Positions 1 through 10,308 of a stretch of 64,000 bases of DNA are shown one piece after another. The translations under genes were made by a program, and so were the position numbers. This stretch comes from Ampelomyces quisqualis (taxonomy: Eukaryota; Ascomycota; Dothideomycetes; Pleosporales; Phaeosphaeriaceae), in assembly GCA_018398575.1 (NCBI GenBank), contig JAGTXZ010000024.1:1550001-1614000 (forward strand), read 5' to 3'. The notes beneath the pieces are model-generated. The model was not told where the DNA came from and searched no databases. It saw nothing but the letters and a program-made list of their open reading frames with translations. Numbering within the stretch: position 1 is the first letter of the stretch; each line of letters begins with the position of its first letter.

Positions 1-813
1 TGGCGGTGGTGATAAGATGGGACTGGACGCATTGGACGTGAACACCGTGGGGTTGGAGTTCGGAGCCGAGTGCAGAGGACCACTGCTGGAGGAACGCTTT
101 GCTGCCGGAGTAGGTTGCGAGGAGAGGTGTAGGGAAAAAGCCACCGAAGGAAGCCATAGTGAGGATCAGGCCGCGCTTGCGGGAGATCATACCTGGTGTC
201 AGAAGCTGGGTGACACGTAGCGTGGCCATGCAGTTGATGATGATGATGTCGTTCATCTCCTGCTTGGGTGTCTCGACGAATGGCACAGGCATATTGTGAC
301 TCAAGCCCACATTGTTAATGAGGATGCTCACATCCAATCCATCGACGAGCTTCTTCAAGCTGCTGTAATCCGAATCCTTGTTCAGCGCAAAGTCCATAGC
401 GAGCGTCTTGGTGGAAATCTTGGGGCCATATTTCGAGGAGATGTCGGCGGCGAGCGAATCGAGTTTGGACTGGGTACGAGAGACGAGGATGAGGTTGTAG
501 CCTTTTGCGGCGAGAGAGAGAGCGAACTCCTTTCCAATCCCATCCGAGGCGCCAGTGATGAGCGCCCAGGTTCCGCGGGGAGCAAAGCTGCTTAGCTAGT
601 GGGGTGTTGGTCACGGTTCCCAAGTTCCTAGGTAGATTCGATACTCACTGATTTGCCTGGAAGGACAAACAAGCTCAGCAAGACTCTGATGGTGCTGATC
701 ACTGGAGCTGCAAATGCAGCCACACCAACGAGCAAGAAGCCATAAACTGCCGCCTGAACGAACGAGTTACTTGCATCAATGCGCACACCCAAAGTCTCCG
801 TGATGCTCGACAT
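1..813 (-). CDS. IFA38: Very-long-chain 3-oxoacyl-CoA reductase (KCR), 3' end cut by window
   Basis: NADPH-dependent reductase of the ER fatty-acid elongation cycle, which reduces 3-ketoacyl-CoA during very-long-chain fatty acid synthesis. Exon 1 is 649-813 and exon 2 runs from 595 past the left edge. The start at 813 begins [10 protein letters not shown] and is followed by an N-terminal membrane segment. After the intron come the SDR cofactor loop [10 protein letters not shown], the NNVG motif and the catalytic pair YSGSK, with serine in the preceding MASFGG stretch. About 250 residues are visible of a family length near 340, so the C-terminus is missing. The acceptor was chosen because it alone gives the family-like join before [12 protein letters not shown]. 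The family is firm. The yeast symbol is used by homology. Confidence 0.9.
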
Positions 814-1079
814 CGTGAAGGTGGTGAGAGTTGACTGTGATTGCGGATCGATATGTAATGCACGACAAAATGCGTAGCCTAGTCCCAGGACATGAATTTG
901 GGGAAGGAGGCCCACTGCTGATCGAGAGCCGATTGGCTGAGCGATGTGAAGGTTCGAGGGGCCACGGCGGAACTTTCAGCCGGCCACACTAGCGCTGCGG
1001 TCGCTTAGCGAGACGCCCAGAGCACCACGAAATTCACATTCTGAAGGCAGACGACCGACAACACTACACGACCGCAACC
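814..1079. promoter_or_regulatory. Shared divergent promoter of KCR and ribosomal protein S11 genes
   Basis: These 266 bases separate two start codons that point away from each other, so both promoters and both 5' leaders must lie here. I see no clear TATA box. That transcription of the two genes is coupled is inference. Confidence 0.6.
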
Positions 1080-1763
1080 ATGGCTACCGAGCTCACGTAT
1101 GTTTTGCAGTCTCAATGCCATAATCGGCCATCTACTGACAGCGATACAGTGTCCAGTCGGAGCGCGCTTACCAGAAGCAGGTACTGCCTGACTACCCACC
1201 GCGAGCACAGTTACAGCAATGCTAACGCGACGCGATAGCCTCACATCTTCCTGAACCACAAGGTCGGTGGACCGCGCAAGAACACCCGCAACAGGAGATG
1301 GTACAAGGACGTCGGTCTGGGCTTCCGCACGCCCAAGACCGCCATTGAGGGTACCTACATCGACAAGAAGTGCCCGTTCACCGGCATGGTCTCCATCCGT
1401 GGCCGTATCCTTACAGGCACCGTTATGTCCACTAAGATGCACCGTACGTGGCTCCCCCAAACACTCGAGATGGCGCACATGGCATGGGACATGGAACGCG
1501 GTATTGGCCCTGGCAGCAAACACTAAAGCAGTACAGGCACCTTGATTATCCGCCGTGAATACCTCCACTTTATCCCCAAGTACTCCCGTTACGAGAAGCG
1601 CCACAAGAACCTCGCCGCACACGTCTCGCCCGCATTCCGTGTCGAGCCCGGTGACCAGGTCGTCGTTGGCCAGTGCAGGCCCCTCTCCAAGACTGTCCGC
1701 TTCAACGTCCTCCGTGTCCTCCCCCGAAGCGGAAAGGCCGCCAAGCAGTTCTCCAAATTCTAA
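1080..1763 (+). CDS. RPS11: 40S ribosomal protein S11 (uS17)
   Basis: Small-subunit ribosomal protein that binds 18S rRNA. Four exons are 1080-1096, 1150-1180, 1239-1443 and 1537-1763, giving 159 residues, normal for the eukaryotic family. Visible family segments include [26 protein letters not shown] and the S17 signature region around [24 protein letters not shown], ending in AKQFSKF. The first two exons are tiny (17 and 31 nt), so the coding start sits just before an intron, as is common in fungal ribosomal protein genes. All junctions are GT-AG and keep frame. Confidence 0.96.
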
Positions 1764-2156
1764 GCGCATGGGATGGAGTAACGGTTTCATGATGAGGAAA
1801 GCAGAGAAGCGTGGCCGGGATGGAGTGTAAAGGTTCTCGATATGGTCAAAACTCTGTATCTGGGTTGAGGAATTCGGAGTCCAAAGGGCCATGTATGTCT
1901 GCCAGCTATGATCAATGAAAGCCCTCGGAAGGTCAAAAAGACGCCGAGGCAGGTCAAAAAGTAAAGGTTATCCGCTGCAGGTACTGATGTGACTCGACGT
2001 GAGGCGTGTCGTGAAAGATCGCTGCCGAATCACACGGTGAACCACACAGGCATAGTTTTGATATATGTCTGGCACATTTAACGCGCATTTTACATAATGT
2101 GGTTGTGCCATGGATGCGACCGATCGCACCTTTACTATGGCCTCTTCTCAACTACC
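1764..2156. other. Convergent 3' region between RPS11 and ERG28
   Basis: No gene is seen. This stretch must hold the 3' UTRs and polyadenylation signals of the two converging genes. Short frames on either strand show no family features. Confidence 0.6.
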
Positions 2157-2727
2157 TCAGGCGACAACATATGCATCCCACTGGGTGAACATCCAAATCA
2201 ACGTACCCGTACTAATGAACACCGGTCCCGCAAGAGGCAGTCCCCACCTCGTAGTCTTGAACACCACCCATTCCGATACAAAGTGTCCAAAAGCACACAC
2301 ATAAGCCCAGATAGCCAATTGATATCTGCATTCTCATTAGCCATCTACCCATTCATCGTCAACTTCGCTGTGACCCATTGCCATAGACTTACACCGCAGC
2401 ATTCGAAATATTATAAGCAGCATACAACCTAATCACCGCCGCCAAAAACGTCCATGTCCCAAACGTGCGACTACTCAGCGCAGTAACGTGTTTGGGTGTC
2501 GTCGGCGGCGGGTCGATGGATGTGGGATTGTATACGCGTGACGTGAATTTCAGGGTCGTATATGCTTGAATGGAGTTTCCGACAGATATCAAGGCGGTCT
2601 TGATTGTAGTATGTTAGTGTTTGTATATAGGTCATGGCTGAGCGAACGATAGAGCACGTACGAAGAGGAGCCATTTTGGGAGGAGCCCTGGGGTTGGGGG
2701 GATGAAGGAAAGGAGCGATGAAGCCAT
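2157..2727 (-). CDS. ERG28: Ergosterol biosynthesis scaffold protein Erg28
   Basis: ER membrane scaffold that tethers the sterol C-4 demethylation enzymes (Erg25, Erg26, Erg27). Exons are 2662-2727, 2393-2598 and 2157-2325, encoding 146 residues, the usual length. Family landmarks are visible: SVGNSIQAY, VTALSSRTFGTWTF, RLYAAYN, a GHFVSEW segment and the C-terminal STGTLIWMFTQWDAY. Four hydrophobic segments fit the Erg28-like family. The reading was assembled across two GT-AG introns, and all three exons join in frame. Confidence 0.93.
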
Positions 2728-3316
2728 TGTATGCAGTTCGACTTTGTGAGTTTTGTTAGGCTAGTAAGGTGTGGTCTGGTACAATTGAAAGTCTGTCATA
2801 AGGCTGATGTTCGTGTTGTTTGTTAGGTAATGGCCCGTGCATGCTAGATGATCGCACCACCCTGAAGTTGATACTTGCACGAACAGCCCACTCTATGTAC
2901 GTGACGCAGAGCTACGGGGATAATTAACGGAAGTCTCTACATCTTCTGGCTACTCACGCGATGTTCGGAGTGTCGATGCCAAATCGATGACAGAAAGCGC
3001 CCCAAGCAGATCTCATTTGATCATGTTGTCCTGTTCACACTCACAGTGTTGACCTTCAAGAGAATTGGCAGCATAGTATAACTCGCGAGTTCTGGGATGC
3101 CATCACGTTATGTTCGAGTGTGGCTTTCTGTTGTGTCACCTGTCCAATCCAGATATTCATCCGGGTGGTTGAGTGACGGTGCACTTGCTGTTGCCTATTT
3201 TGAGCGACCATACTAACGCACATACAACCTGTTCACTCGCTCAAAGCCTTCAATAGGCGTCTTACTTTAGCAAAACTGCCCCTTGTACTGCTCACCTCAC
3301 AGCGTCGGACCTCAGC
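2728..3316. other. Intergenic region upstream of ERG28 and of the secreted-protein gene
   Basis: This is the 5' region for the divergent genes on both sides. No coding stretch or repeat is evident. Confidence 0.5.
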
Positions 3317-4141
3317 ATGAGGTGTAACTTCACTTCCGGAGCACCTCTTTCCTACACCCTCATACTTCTCCTCACACTTGTCTCGAGCTTTTCATGGACG
3401 TCATGGGGTCCATACCAGGCGCGGCTACGGATGCCCGAGTACCCAGGCGTGAAACACGACCATATCAAGCTCATTTCTCATCAAGCTGATGGCAACACCC
3501 GTCTACCTGTTCCTACCGGCGATTACTATCAGTACCCATGGACTAGAGCCGACGACACACCTTTATCCTATGACGACTGGTTTGAAAACCCCCCTATGCC
3601 TACGATCCGCTCGCGTCTGACACGATACGGCGCGCGCGTTGCATGTTGACCTTCAACAGGTGGTATCTGGATTAAGCATGCCGATCCTGTGGACATGGAA
3701 TTCCTGGGCCTCAACCGATTTCAGAATACCAAGCAGATGTATGAAGCCGAAAAGGAAGACGTGTTCTGTACGTCACTAAAGATGACCGGCGCGGAGTCGT
3801 GGAGTCTCCCCTTACGTCTAGAGCACAAGAAGTCCGGACCGTGCGAGACAATCGAAGCATGCTTTGAACCAGACATTAATAACGACTTCCTTCTTGCATG
3901 GCCTGAACTTCAGCAAGCAGTCTACTTTATTTCAACGATGCGCACAAAAGCAAATGGTGGAGAACTACTGGGCGGCTGGTACAACGCTAGGACAATGGAA
4001 GAGCGATGTAATGTCATCTACGATCTAGAGGGAGCGTCGTGCGATTGCAAAGCCCATTGTCAACATTTGCAAGATATGGACTGGGGCTTCCGGGACAGTG
4101 CGTGTCACCATGACGGGTGGAGAGACCGAGGCTGGACCTGA
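3317..4141 (+). CDS. Secreted-type hypothetical protein, reading frame interrupted
   Basis: I do not recognise the family. The frame opens with a short polar start, then the hydrophobic stretch LSYTLILLLTLVSSFSW (a signal peptide or anchor), followed by a soluble acidic, aromatic-rich domain and a Cys-rich tail (CDCKAHCQ). One TGA at about 3647-3649 splits two segments that lie in the same frame. Either a very short 45-nt intron (3615-3659) removes it, or the locus carries two compensating one-base shifts. The +1 frame between about 3595 and 3660 reads YAYDPLASDTIRRARC and looks more natural than the main frame there. It could be a live gene, a recent pseudogene or a sequence error. Confidence 0.45.
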
Positions 4142-6410
4142 GTCTGGGGTCCACCCTGGACCGCTATTGGAGGTGCAGGAGTGCGTGGATGCATATTGTC
4201 AGAGTGACTGTTGGAGCAAGATAGTAATATGGGATCAGAGATGTGGGTCACATATTGGAAGACGAATGAAATTATCCAACACTGAAAGACAGCTGGCATA
4301 GGGTTTCACAGATTTACTGTAGTGGCCAACGACATGCTTATAAACACAACGTATTCCCAACCTCTTCTAACCTACGAAAACACTACCGCAGCAGTCCCCA
4401 GCCCCGCAATCACAGGTCCCGTAGGCCCCATCGTCTTCATCCTCTTCATCGGCATCGCAGCCCTCGCAGATCCATACCCTCAAGCAGTAGACGACTAGAC
4501 AACGCCCCCTTCGCACCCTGCGTCGCACCCAACTTCTCCGCCCCCACCGTAATCACCAAATGATACATCGAAATATACTGCTCTCCTCACGCTCAGATCA
4601 AACTTATATGCATTCGTCGGGAAATAGCTACTCAAACCTCAGCAACTCAGTCTAAACGGCAGAGCTCTTACAATCCCCTACTCATTCACCATAAATCGTG
4701 CAGCCACTATAATAGTGCACGACGCTCTCGTACGAGGCTTTATTCCAGATCCACGTTTCGCACAACACATTACGCACAGGTCCCAGGTCGTAAAGTTCCG
4801 CACATGCATTCGGGCGCTTCATCGCTCATCAGGCACCGAACAGCCTACTCTGTACTCGAATCTGGTTTCCAAGTCGGAGTTGCGGATGTTGTCGGCCAGG
4901 CATTCTCTACCCAGTTATCGTACCATACTTTTTTTTTGCAAGAACATTGAGCACGGCTTCAACGGATATGATGGTCCTGGTCGAAATCCTACAGGTCACA
5001 TGTCTACGATGCCATACTTCGTCTTCCAGCTACCTTGATGGCTAGCTCCTTGTGATTATCCGCCTCTACCGTGGTCCTGAATCTATAACTCGGGTAGATA
5101 GAGACCAGATCTGTATTCGTGACTGAAATCCAGACACAAATTCGCAGAGGCTGATCGAAATCCATTATGTCGAAAGTCTGGACACGATTCTGGAGCCTTG
5201 GGTTCCCCTACATTCTAATGTGTATATATCGCACTGAATGACATAGTTGTCATTGCATGTAAGTTCTGCGCATAACGGTACTCATAGCCCCTTTTTTTGT
5301 GCCGTCACACCATATTTCCCCTGGATTAATCTTCCATGTGCTGGTCTAGTCCGCTCCATAGCATTTCATGCCGCTCACTCACTAACAGACTGATGGCCGA
5401 ACGCACCTGATGAGGCATTTCAAGAGCACGCATTATCAAGGTCGGCGATGTGTTCGTGCTTTATCGGTCTGATTGCTCCTTACTGGAGGCTTTAAAAAGT
5501 GTTCGTCGATATGTATACCTTAACCCAGTGCGATGAAGCAGCGCTTGATATGCCTACAAGTATGTGTGTTTATGGGTCCAAGCAGCCTTACTTCCATTAA
5601 AGAAAGGCGTAGCATACTATCTCATCCACCGATCAAAGTCGCGTGCATCTGTCTACCTTTGTCTAGGTAGGGCGACGCTAACATTACCAACAGTTAATTC
5701 TGCTAAAACTTCTACGCTTTCACCATAAAGATACTAGGCAAGATGTACTGACAGATTGGTAGCTGTATAGGAGGCTACTAGGAGGATGTTAAAGCGTATG
5801 TTTTTGTTCTTCTTTGCCTGTGGTGGAGTGAAAGGGAAGCCAACGCGAAGAGGTAGTGGATAATATTTTCCCCTTCAAAGCGGACCGCGTTGATGGTATT
5901 TAGGCCTTGGTAGTAACAGGCTAGATTATTCATATATAGGTACTGCTTTATTTTGCTGTTGATACGCAAGTACGAGCATGTAGTAGTTAGGAGTGTGTTG
6001 GAAGGAAAGAGCTATACTGGTTTGCTCAGTCACATTTCTGTTGAAGTATACCACTTCTTTCTTGTCAGGATACAAACTTCAAGACTTCAACAAAGACCTC
6101 CACCAAGGACGTACTGCACTTGAGTTTAGTTGGCACCTTTCATGATGGCACACCGTAGCGTGTATCGTCTGAACTGGTAGCGAATCCCACCGTCATCTCA
6201 AGTCCTTCCAGCCAAACACCTAATCGAGCTCTCACCGCCCCTCTAAATGCAACTAGGCACCAGCTTGCCATGCGCCCGTTTGCTCCCCGGTTCCCCGCAC
6301 AATCGCGCGCCAATCCGCTCCTCACACGCCGCGCCATTAGGCCTCACCACCACAACATTTCTCCTGCATCCACCATCCTTCAACCTCAATCCACAAACTC
6401 CAGCTCAACC
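4142..6410. other. Gene-poor stretch, possible small coding relic near 4335-4560
   Basis: No convincing gene is seen in about 2.3 kb. Around 4335-4560 the base composition is coding-like. On the minus strand a frame reads YHLVITVGAEKLGATQGAK and then breaks, which suggests a gene remnant or a poorly resolved small gene. The remaining frames of 60-110 codons lack ATG starts, splice logic or domains. The last 300 bases form the leader of the downstream 2EXR gene. Confidence 0.4.
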
Positions 6411-7562
6411 ATGTGCGTACAGAAAAGCTTGGAGATCCGGATTTTGGTGTTGCAAGCGCTAATTAACATTGACACAGGACACGCAACGGCGACATCAAAG
6501 CTGTTGAAGCTGTCGGCAGCAAGACTATGGGTAAGAAGCGAGGCGCGCCCGAAGGCGAGGGTAAAGCTTCGCGCAAGAAACACAAAGTTGAGTCGGCGCC
6601 GGGCACTGCGGTCAAGGAAGAAGCGGGGGATAATCCAGTTGTCAACCCGCATCAAGACCAAGTCTTTCGCTTTATGGATCTACCAGGAGGTAAGTAACCC
6701 GTGTATTATTGTCGGTATTCGGAATACCTGTTCTAATACATATTTTCCAGAGCTCCGCAACCGCATCTACGAATACGCAGCAGAGTACGCATATCGATGC
6801 TTCCCACCCATATTCACCAGGGAGAAGAAGATCAAGCCTAGACGTGCACCGACTGGTGGTCTAGTTCCAGGGCCGGGACTGAATCTGGGTCGCGGACTCG
6901 GTCTGCCTGTCGAAGTCCCAAAGCATACCGGGCTCCGATTACCTCACATCGGCCTCACACAAGCCAACTCTCAGATGCGCTCGGAGTTCCGCCCAACGTG
7001 GTTGTCGACACACAAGATTCCCCTCGCGGCCATGGAGTCGTACCTCAAGGCCTTCTTCCCGCCTGCCAAGTCCAAAGCATCACCAGAAGCCCGAGAGCGA
7101 CTAAACGGCCAATTCTCGACTTCCAACGCGCTGCGCGTGTGGATTCGCAAATCTGAGCTCAATGACGTCGACATCACCAAATTGATCAGACACGCTCTCC
7201 GCTTCCCCGACGCATCCATCACATTCCACGCACTTTCCGATGTGGAGCCTGATGTGCTTGCGTCTCTCCAGGATCTTGTGTCGAATAAGACGGACCGATG
7301 GATAAATGGACTGCGCGGTAAAAAGGTAAACCAAATACGTTTATACTTGAATCAAGGTCGTCTTGCACCGTGTATACAGGTCCAAATCAACGATAGGTTC
7401 GCAACGAAGTGGATGCGGCAGGACTGGATGAACAAATGGATGGCCCCTGGAACAACTACGTCTCGGTGGGATAGACAAAAGCCAGAAGGCTACGACGAAT
7501 CACTCGGATTGGGAGAGGTAGCGAAGGTGTGGGGGATCAACTTTGTGGTGGCTTACTCCTGA
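6411..7562 (+). CDS. 2EXR/F-box-like hypothetical protein
   Basis: Function is unknown. Proteins of this type carry a short F-box-like motif and are very numerous in Dothideomycetes. Proposed exons are 6411-6412, 6478-6689, 6751-7325 and 7380-7562, giving 323 residues. The first intron splits the start codon (AT|G), which yields MTRNGDIKAV and then a lysine-rich, nuclear-localisation-like region. The diagnostic motif FRFMDLPGELRNRIYEYA spans the second junction. The last intron is 54 nt and in frame, so it could also be retained as coding. An alternative start is the ATG inside KTMGKKRG. The C-terminal half has no recognised catalytic motif. Confidence 0.75.
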   Translation: MCVQKSLEIRILVLQALINIDTGHATATSKLLKLSAARLWVRSEARPKARVKLRARNTKLSRRRALRSRKKRGIIQLSTRIKTKSFALWIYQEVSNPCIIVGIRNTCSNTYFPELRNRIYEYAAEYAYRCFPPIFTREKKIKPRRAPTGGLVPGPGLNLGRGLGLPVEVPKHTGLRLPHIGLTQANSQMRSEFRPTWLSTHKIPLAAMESYLKAFFPPAKSKASPEARERLNGQFSTSNALRVWIRKSELNDVDITKLIRHALRFPDASITFHALSDVEPDVLASLQDLVSNKTDRWINGLRGKKVNQIRLYLNQGRLAPCIQVQINDRFATKWMRQDWMNKWMAPGTTTSRWDRQKPEGYDESLGLGEVAKVWGINFVVAYS

Positions 7563-8046
7563 GAGTGTGAAGTGATTGCTGGGCTTGAGGTGTTGATTTC
7601 TATGTGCATGGTTAGCGGAATAGGATGGTATTCTGTGCTGAAGATGAAGGATGGGGCTTGTAATGCATTGCCGACTGAGAACATTGTATGCCAGATTTGC
7701 GCCACCAGGCAGGGGCTGCAGTCGTTCGCCTGTGAGCTACTGCAAAATCGCAAAGAAAAAGCAGTCGATCTAGACACCTTGAATTGGAGTCGGGTTATAA
7801 GTTCCAGACAATCAAGCCGCTCTCCTGACAACGTTCGTGTTCATTATGTGATTATGTATGTATGTTCATCGACGGTGACGAGTGGCTGTAGTTTCAAGTA
7901 GACCGTTGCCGCGAATTTTTCAAGGGTATATCCCGCTTCCGTAAAACGCCAGACATATACAGAGTGTCAGATTGAAGAAGTGCGCCGCCGCAAGGATGTC
8001 CAGCCGAAGTTCAAAGAAATGTTTATAACCAGCAAGCGAGTGGACC
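7563..8046. other. Convergent intergenic region
   Basis: It lies between two genes whose 3' ends face each other. Only 3' untranslated sequence is expected. I see no gene or repeat. Confidence 0.5.
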
Positions 8047-9342
8047 TTAAGAAAACCGCGGGAAGTAGCCGGACTGCTGCAACCCTCCTCCATTGTCGTA
8101 GCCCCGATCGTCGTCATATTCGTCTTCGATCTCAAATTTAGACCCCAGTGCTTCCTTTGCTTCACGAAGCATCGCGCTCATCTGCGAGCTCATCCTCCGC
8201 ATGCGGGCATCCTCCTCCATCTCTTCGCGCCGCACCTTGTTGATCAAGCGCTGACTGTCTTTTGGCAAGGGGCTAGAAAGCTTCTTGGAATTTTCAACAG
8301 GCACAGCGGGTGAGCCACAGCTGAGGCGATTGAATGATCGCTGCCTGTTGTGAGATGATGACACTATTTTCGCGCTCCCATGAAGGGATCGTCTATCCAT
8401 GGTCGAGCGTCGGGATACTGGAATCAAGGAAGGTCGTTTGAGCGATGGCGTGATTGCACCGGCTCTCGACGCAGGGCGTGGTATGTGCGATGGCGATCTC
8501 GGCTGGTCAGGAACTCGTCGCTCTGCTAATCGCGGTGTCGATGGTCGTGATTCCACTTCGCCATCATTGCTGACTACCACCCAGTTGTCCGCCGTGCGCA
8601 GTCGTTTCGTCGGCGGTCGTTCATGGCGCTCATTATCAAGGGAATCGATTGACCTCACACCGTAGTCGTCTTCAGGAAACCCGCCTGGAGTTACGTGCTG
8701 AACCGGACCTGCACTTTGGTGTAAAAATGGATCGTCCTGGAGTCCGAGTCTCACAGCTATCTCTTCCTGCGAGTCTACTGTGTATCGTTTTCCACCTCCA
8801 GCTTGGAATCCTCGGAAAGGTACGGTGCAGAATTGAAAGAGCTTACCGGCTACTCCCCCAACAAGCCCCAAGATGGACCATGACTTCATGCCATTCGGCG
8901 TTGTTTGTTGTCCGTCCATGGTCATCTGCTTCAAGCCGCTGTAGGGTGTTGGTGGCACAGACCACTGTCCGCGCTGCTTCTGTAGCTGGAAGTAATCGTC
9001 GTAGTCTCCAGCCTGTCCCATGTGATGTGACCCTTTTATACCACCATCCGCCAGCTGGTAACGATCGTGCGCAAGCGGAGGTGGGCTTTTCGTGTTGGTG
9101 AAGCGAGAGTGTCCGGAGTTGTTGTGGTTCCATGCGCTTGCCATGTCGGGCTGTGCTGTGTAGTTGTCTCGGGACCACGTGCGCATCTTGTGCGCATCCA
9201 AGTCGATCACCTGGCTGTCCGAAGTTGCCGTCGCATTAGAGAAGCGGGGGGCCGCGTCGAAGTAGCTCGTTCGAGACGTGGTATGCGCACGCGATGGCGA
9301 TGGTGTGAAGATACCTGGCATATCGGTTCGGGGTTGCGCCAT
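8047..9342 (-). CDS. Conserved fungal hypothetical protein, likely nuclear
   Basis: A single open frame of 431 residues with an ATG start at 9342. The N-terminal third is low-complexity and polar. A conserved-looking hydrophobic core, SWSILGLVGGVAGKLFQFC, is followed by PFRGFQAGGGKRY. A basic PPTKRLR patch suggests nuclear import, and a Ser/Arg/Pro-rich middle contains RPSLIPVSRRS-type sites suited to phosphorylation. The C-terminal stretch around RLINKVRREEMEEDARMRRM is predicted to be a coiled coil. The GGVAGKLFQF block looks like a short membrane-associating or structural motif. I cannot assign a named family, so the function is left open. Confidence 0.75.
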   Translation of the reverse strand: MAQPRTDMPGIFTPSPSRAHTTSRTSYFDAAPRFSNATATSDSQVIDLDAHKMRTWSRDNYTAQPDMASAWNHNNSGHSRFTNTKSPPPLAHDRYQLADGGIKGSHHMGQAGDYDDYFQLQKQRGQWSVPPTPYSGLKQMTMDGQQTTPNGMKSWSILGLVGGVAGKLFQFCTVPFRGFQAGGGKRYTVDSQEEIAVRLGLQDDPFLHQSAGPVQHVTPGGFPEDDYGVRSIDSLDNERHERPPTKRLRTADNWVVVSNDGEVESRPSTPRLAERRVPDQPRSPSHIPRPASRAGAITPSLKRPSLIPVSRRSTMDRRSLHGSAKIVSSSHNRQRSFNRLSCGSPAVPVENSKKLSSPLPKDSQRLINKVRREEMEEDARMRRMSSQMSAMLREAKEALGSKFEIEDEYDDDRGYDNGGGLQQSGYFPRFS

Positions 9343-10308
9343 GAGTAGGGGAGGTGGCCTTCGAAACGCTGGCGGTGTGTGATGTCAAGTTCAGTACAAG
9401 CTCGAGCTCCAGAAGCTCTGGATGATCGCAACACCAGATCAGCAATTATAGGCGCATGGCAGGGGCAGCTATAGATAGCGTGGAACGTGGGGAAAAGTAC
9501 GTGGGCGGCAAAGCGTCTCTCACCTGGTTTGTTGTGATTGGCGTCGGCTGTGGTTGCTGCGGAAGCGTCTAGTCACGTGAGCGCCGACCTCGAACTTCCA
9601 TATATCAACAACACTACGCCGTACAACACACCGACTTCCAAATATCGATACCACAACGAGACGTAAAATTCTTGTCTATGGATTTATAGACTCAACGATC
9701 TGTCAATAAACTCACGTACGGATGTGTGGCCGGTTGATACCGCATCAAGTGCGGGCCTTAGATCGCCCAGCGTGAGCTCGAATACCGGTACATGATTCCT
9801 CCCGGTTTGTCGTATTGAACAATTGTCTCTAGTCCTCTCTTCTTTTTGGTCTTTCTTTTAGCAGTCTCTACTTCACGACGTTTGGTGTCTACCGTAGAGA
9901 TTCGTAGCAGTTTCCCAACCAACGATTCGCTTGTAAGATCCACACTAGATTGGCGTCTTGCTCACGACTACTCTGTACGGTAGATACTGCCTTTGCGGCT
10001 TCCTTTTCTTTTTTTTTGGCCCACTCAACCACACGCATCCGAGTCGAAAACACGGCAGCACTCTGTTAGATATCACATGGCTAAGGAAACCTGGAAAATT
10101 ACGCTGGCAGGTTCACAAGTGTCTTGCTAAGGGCCTTGACACAGCAAGTAGATTTGAAAGGTGTGCCCAATATCACGACTTGTAAAGATTTTGTATTTGC
10201 ACACACGATCACCGGGTTTCAAGTGATATGAACAAGCCAAATCAGATGTCAGCGGCATTCCTACCTGGGTATACCATACTCTCAACGCCTATGAAGAATA
10301 GCCGACCT
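9343..10308. other. Intergenic region, promoter side of the hypothetical gene
   Basis: About 970 bases hold the promoter of the gene ending at 8047 and the 3' region of ADA2. There is a T-rich run near 10001-10018. Frames present lack ATG starts or family features. Confidence 0.5.

Noticed and set aside
1005..1892. 295-codon minus-strand frame across RPS11
   Set aside because: It lies antisense to all four ribosomal protein exons. A long antisense frame is a codon-bias shadow.
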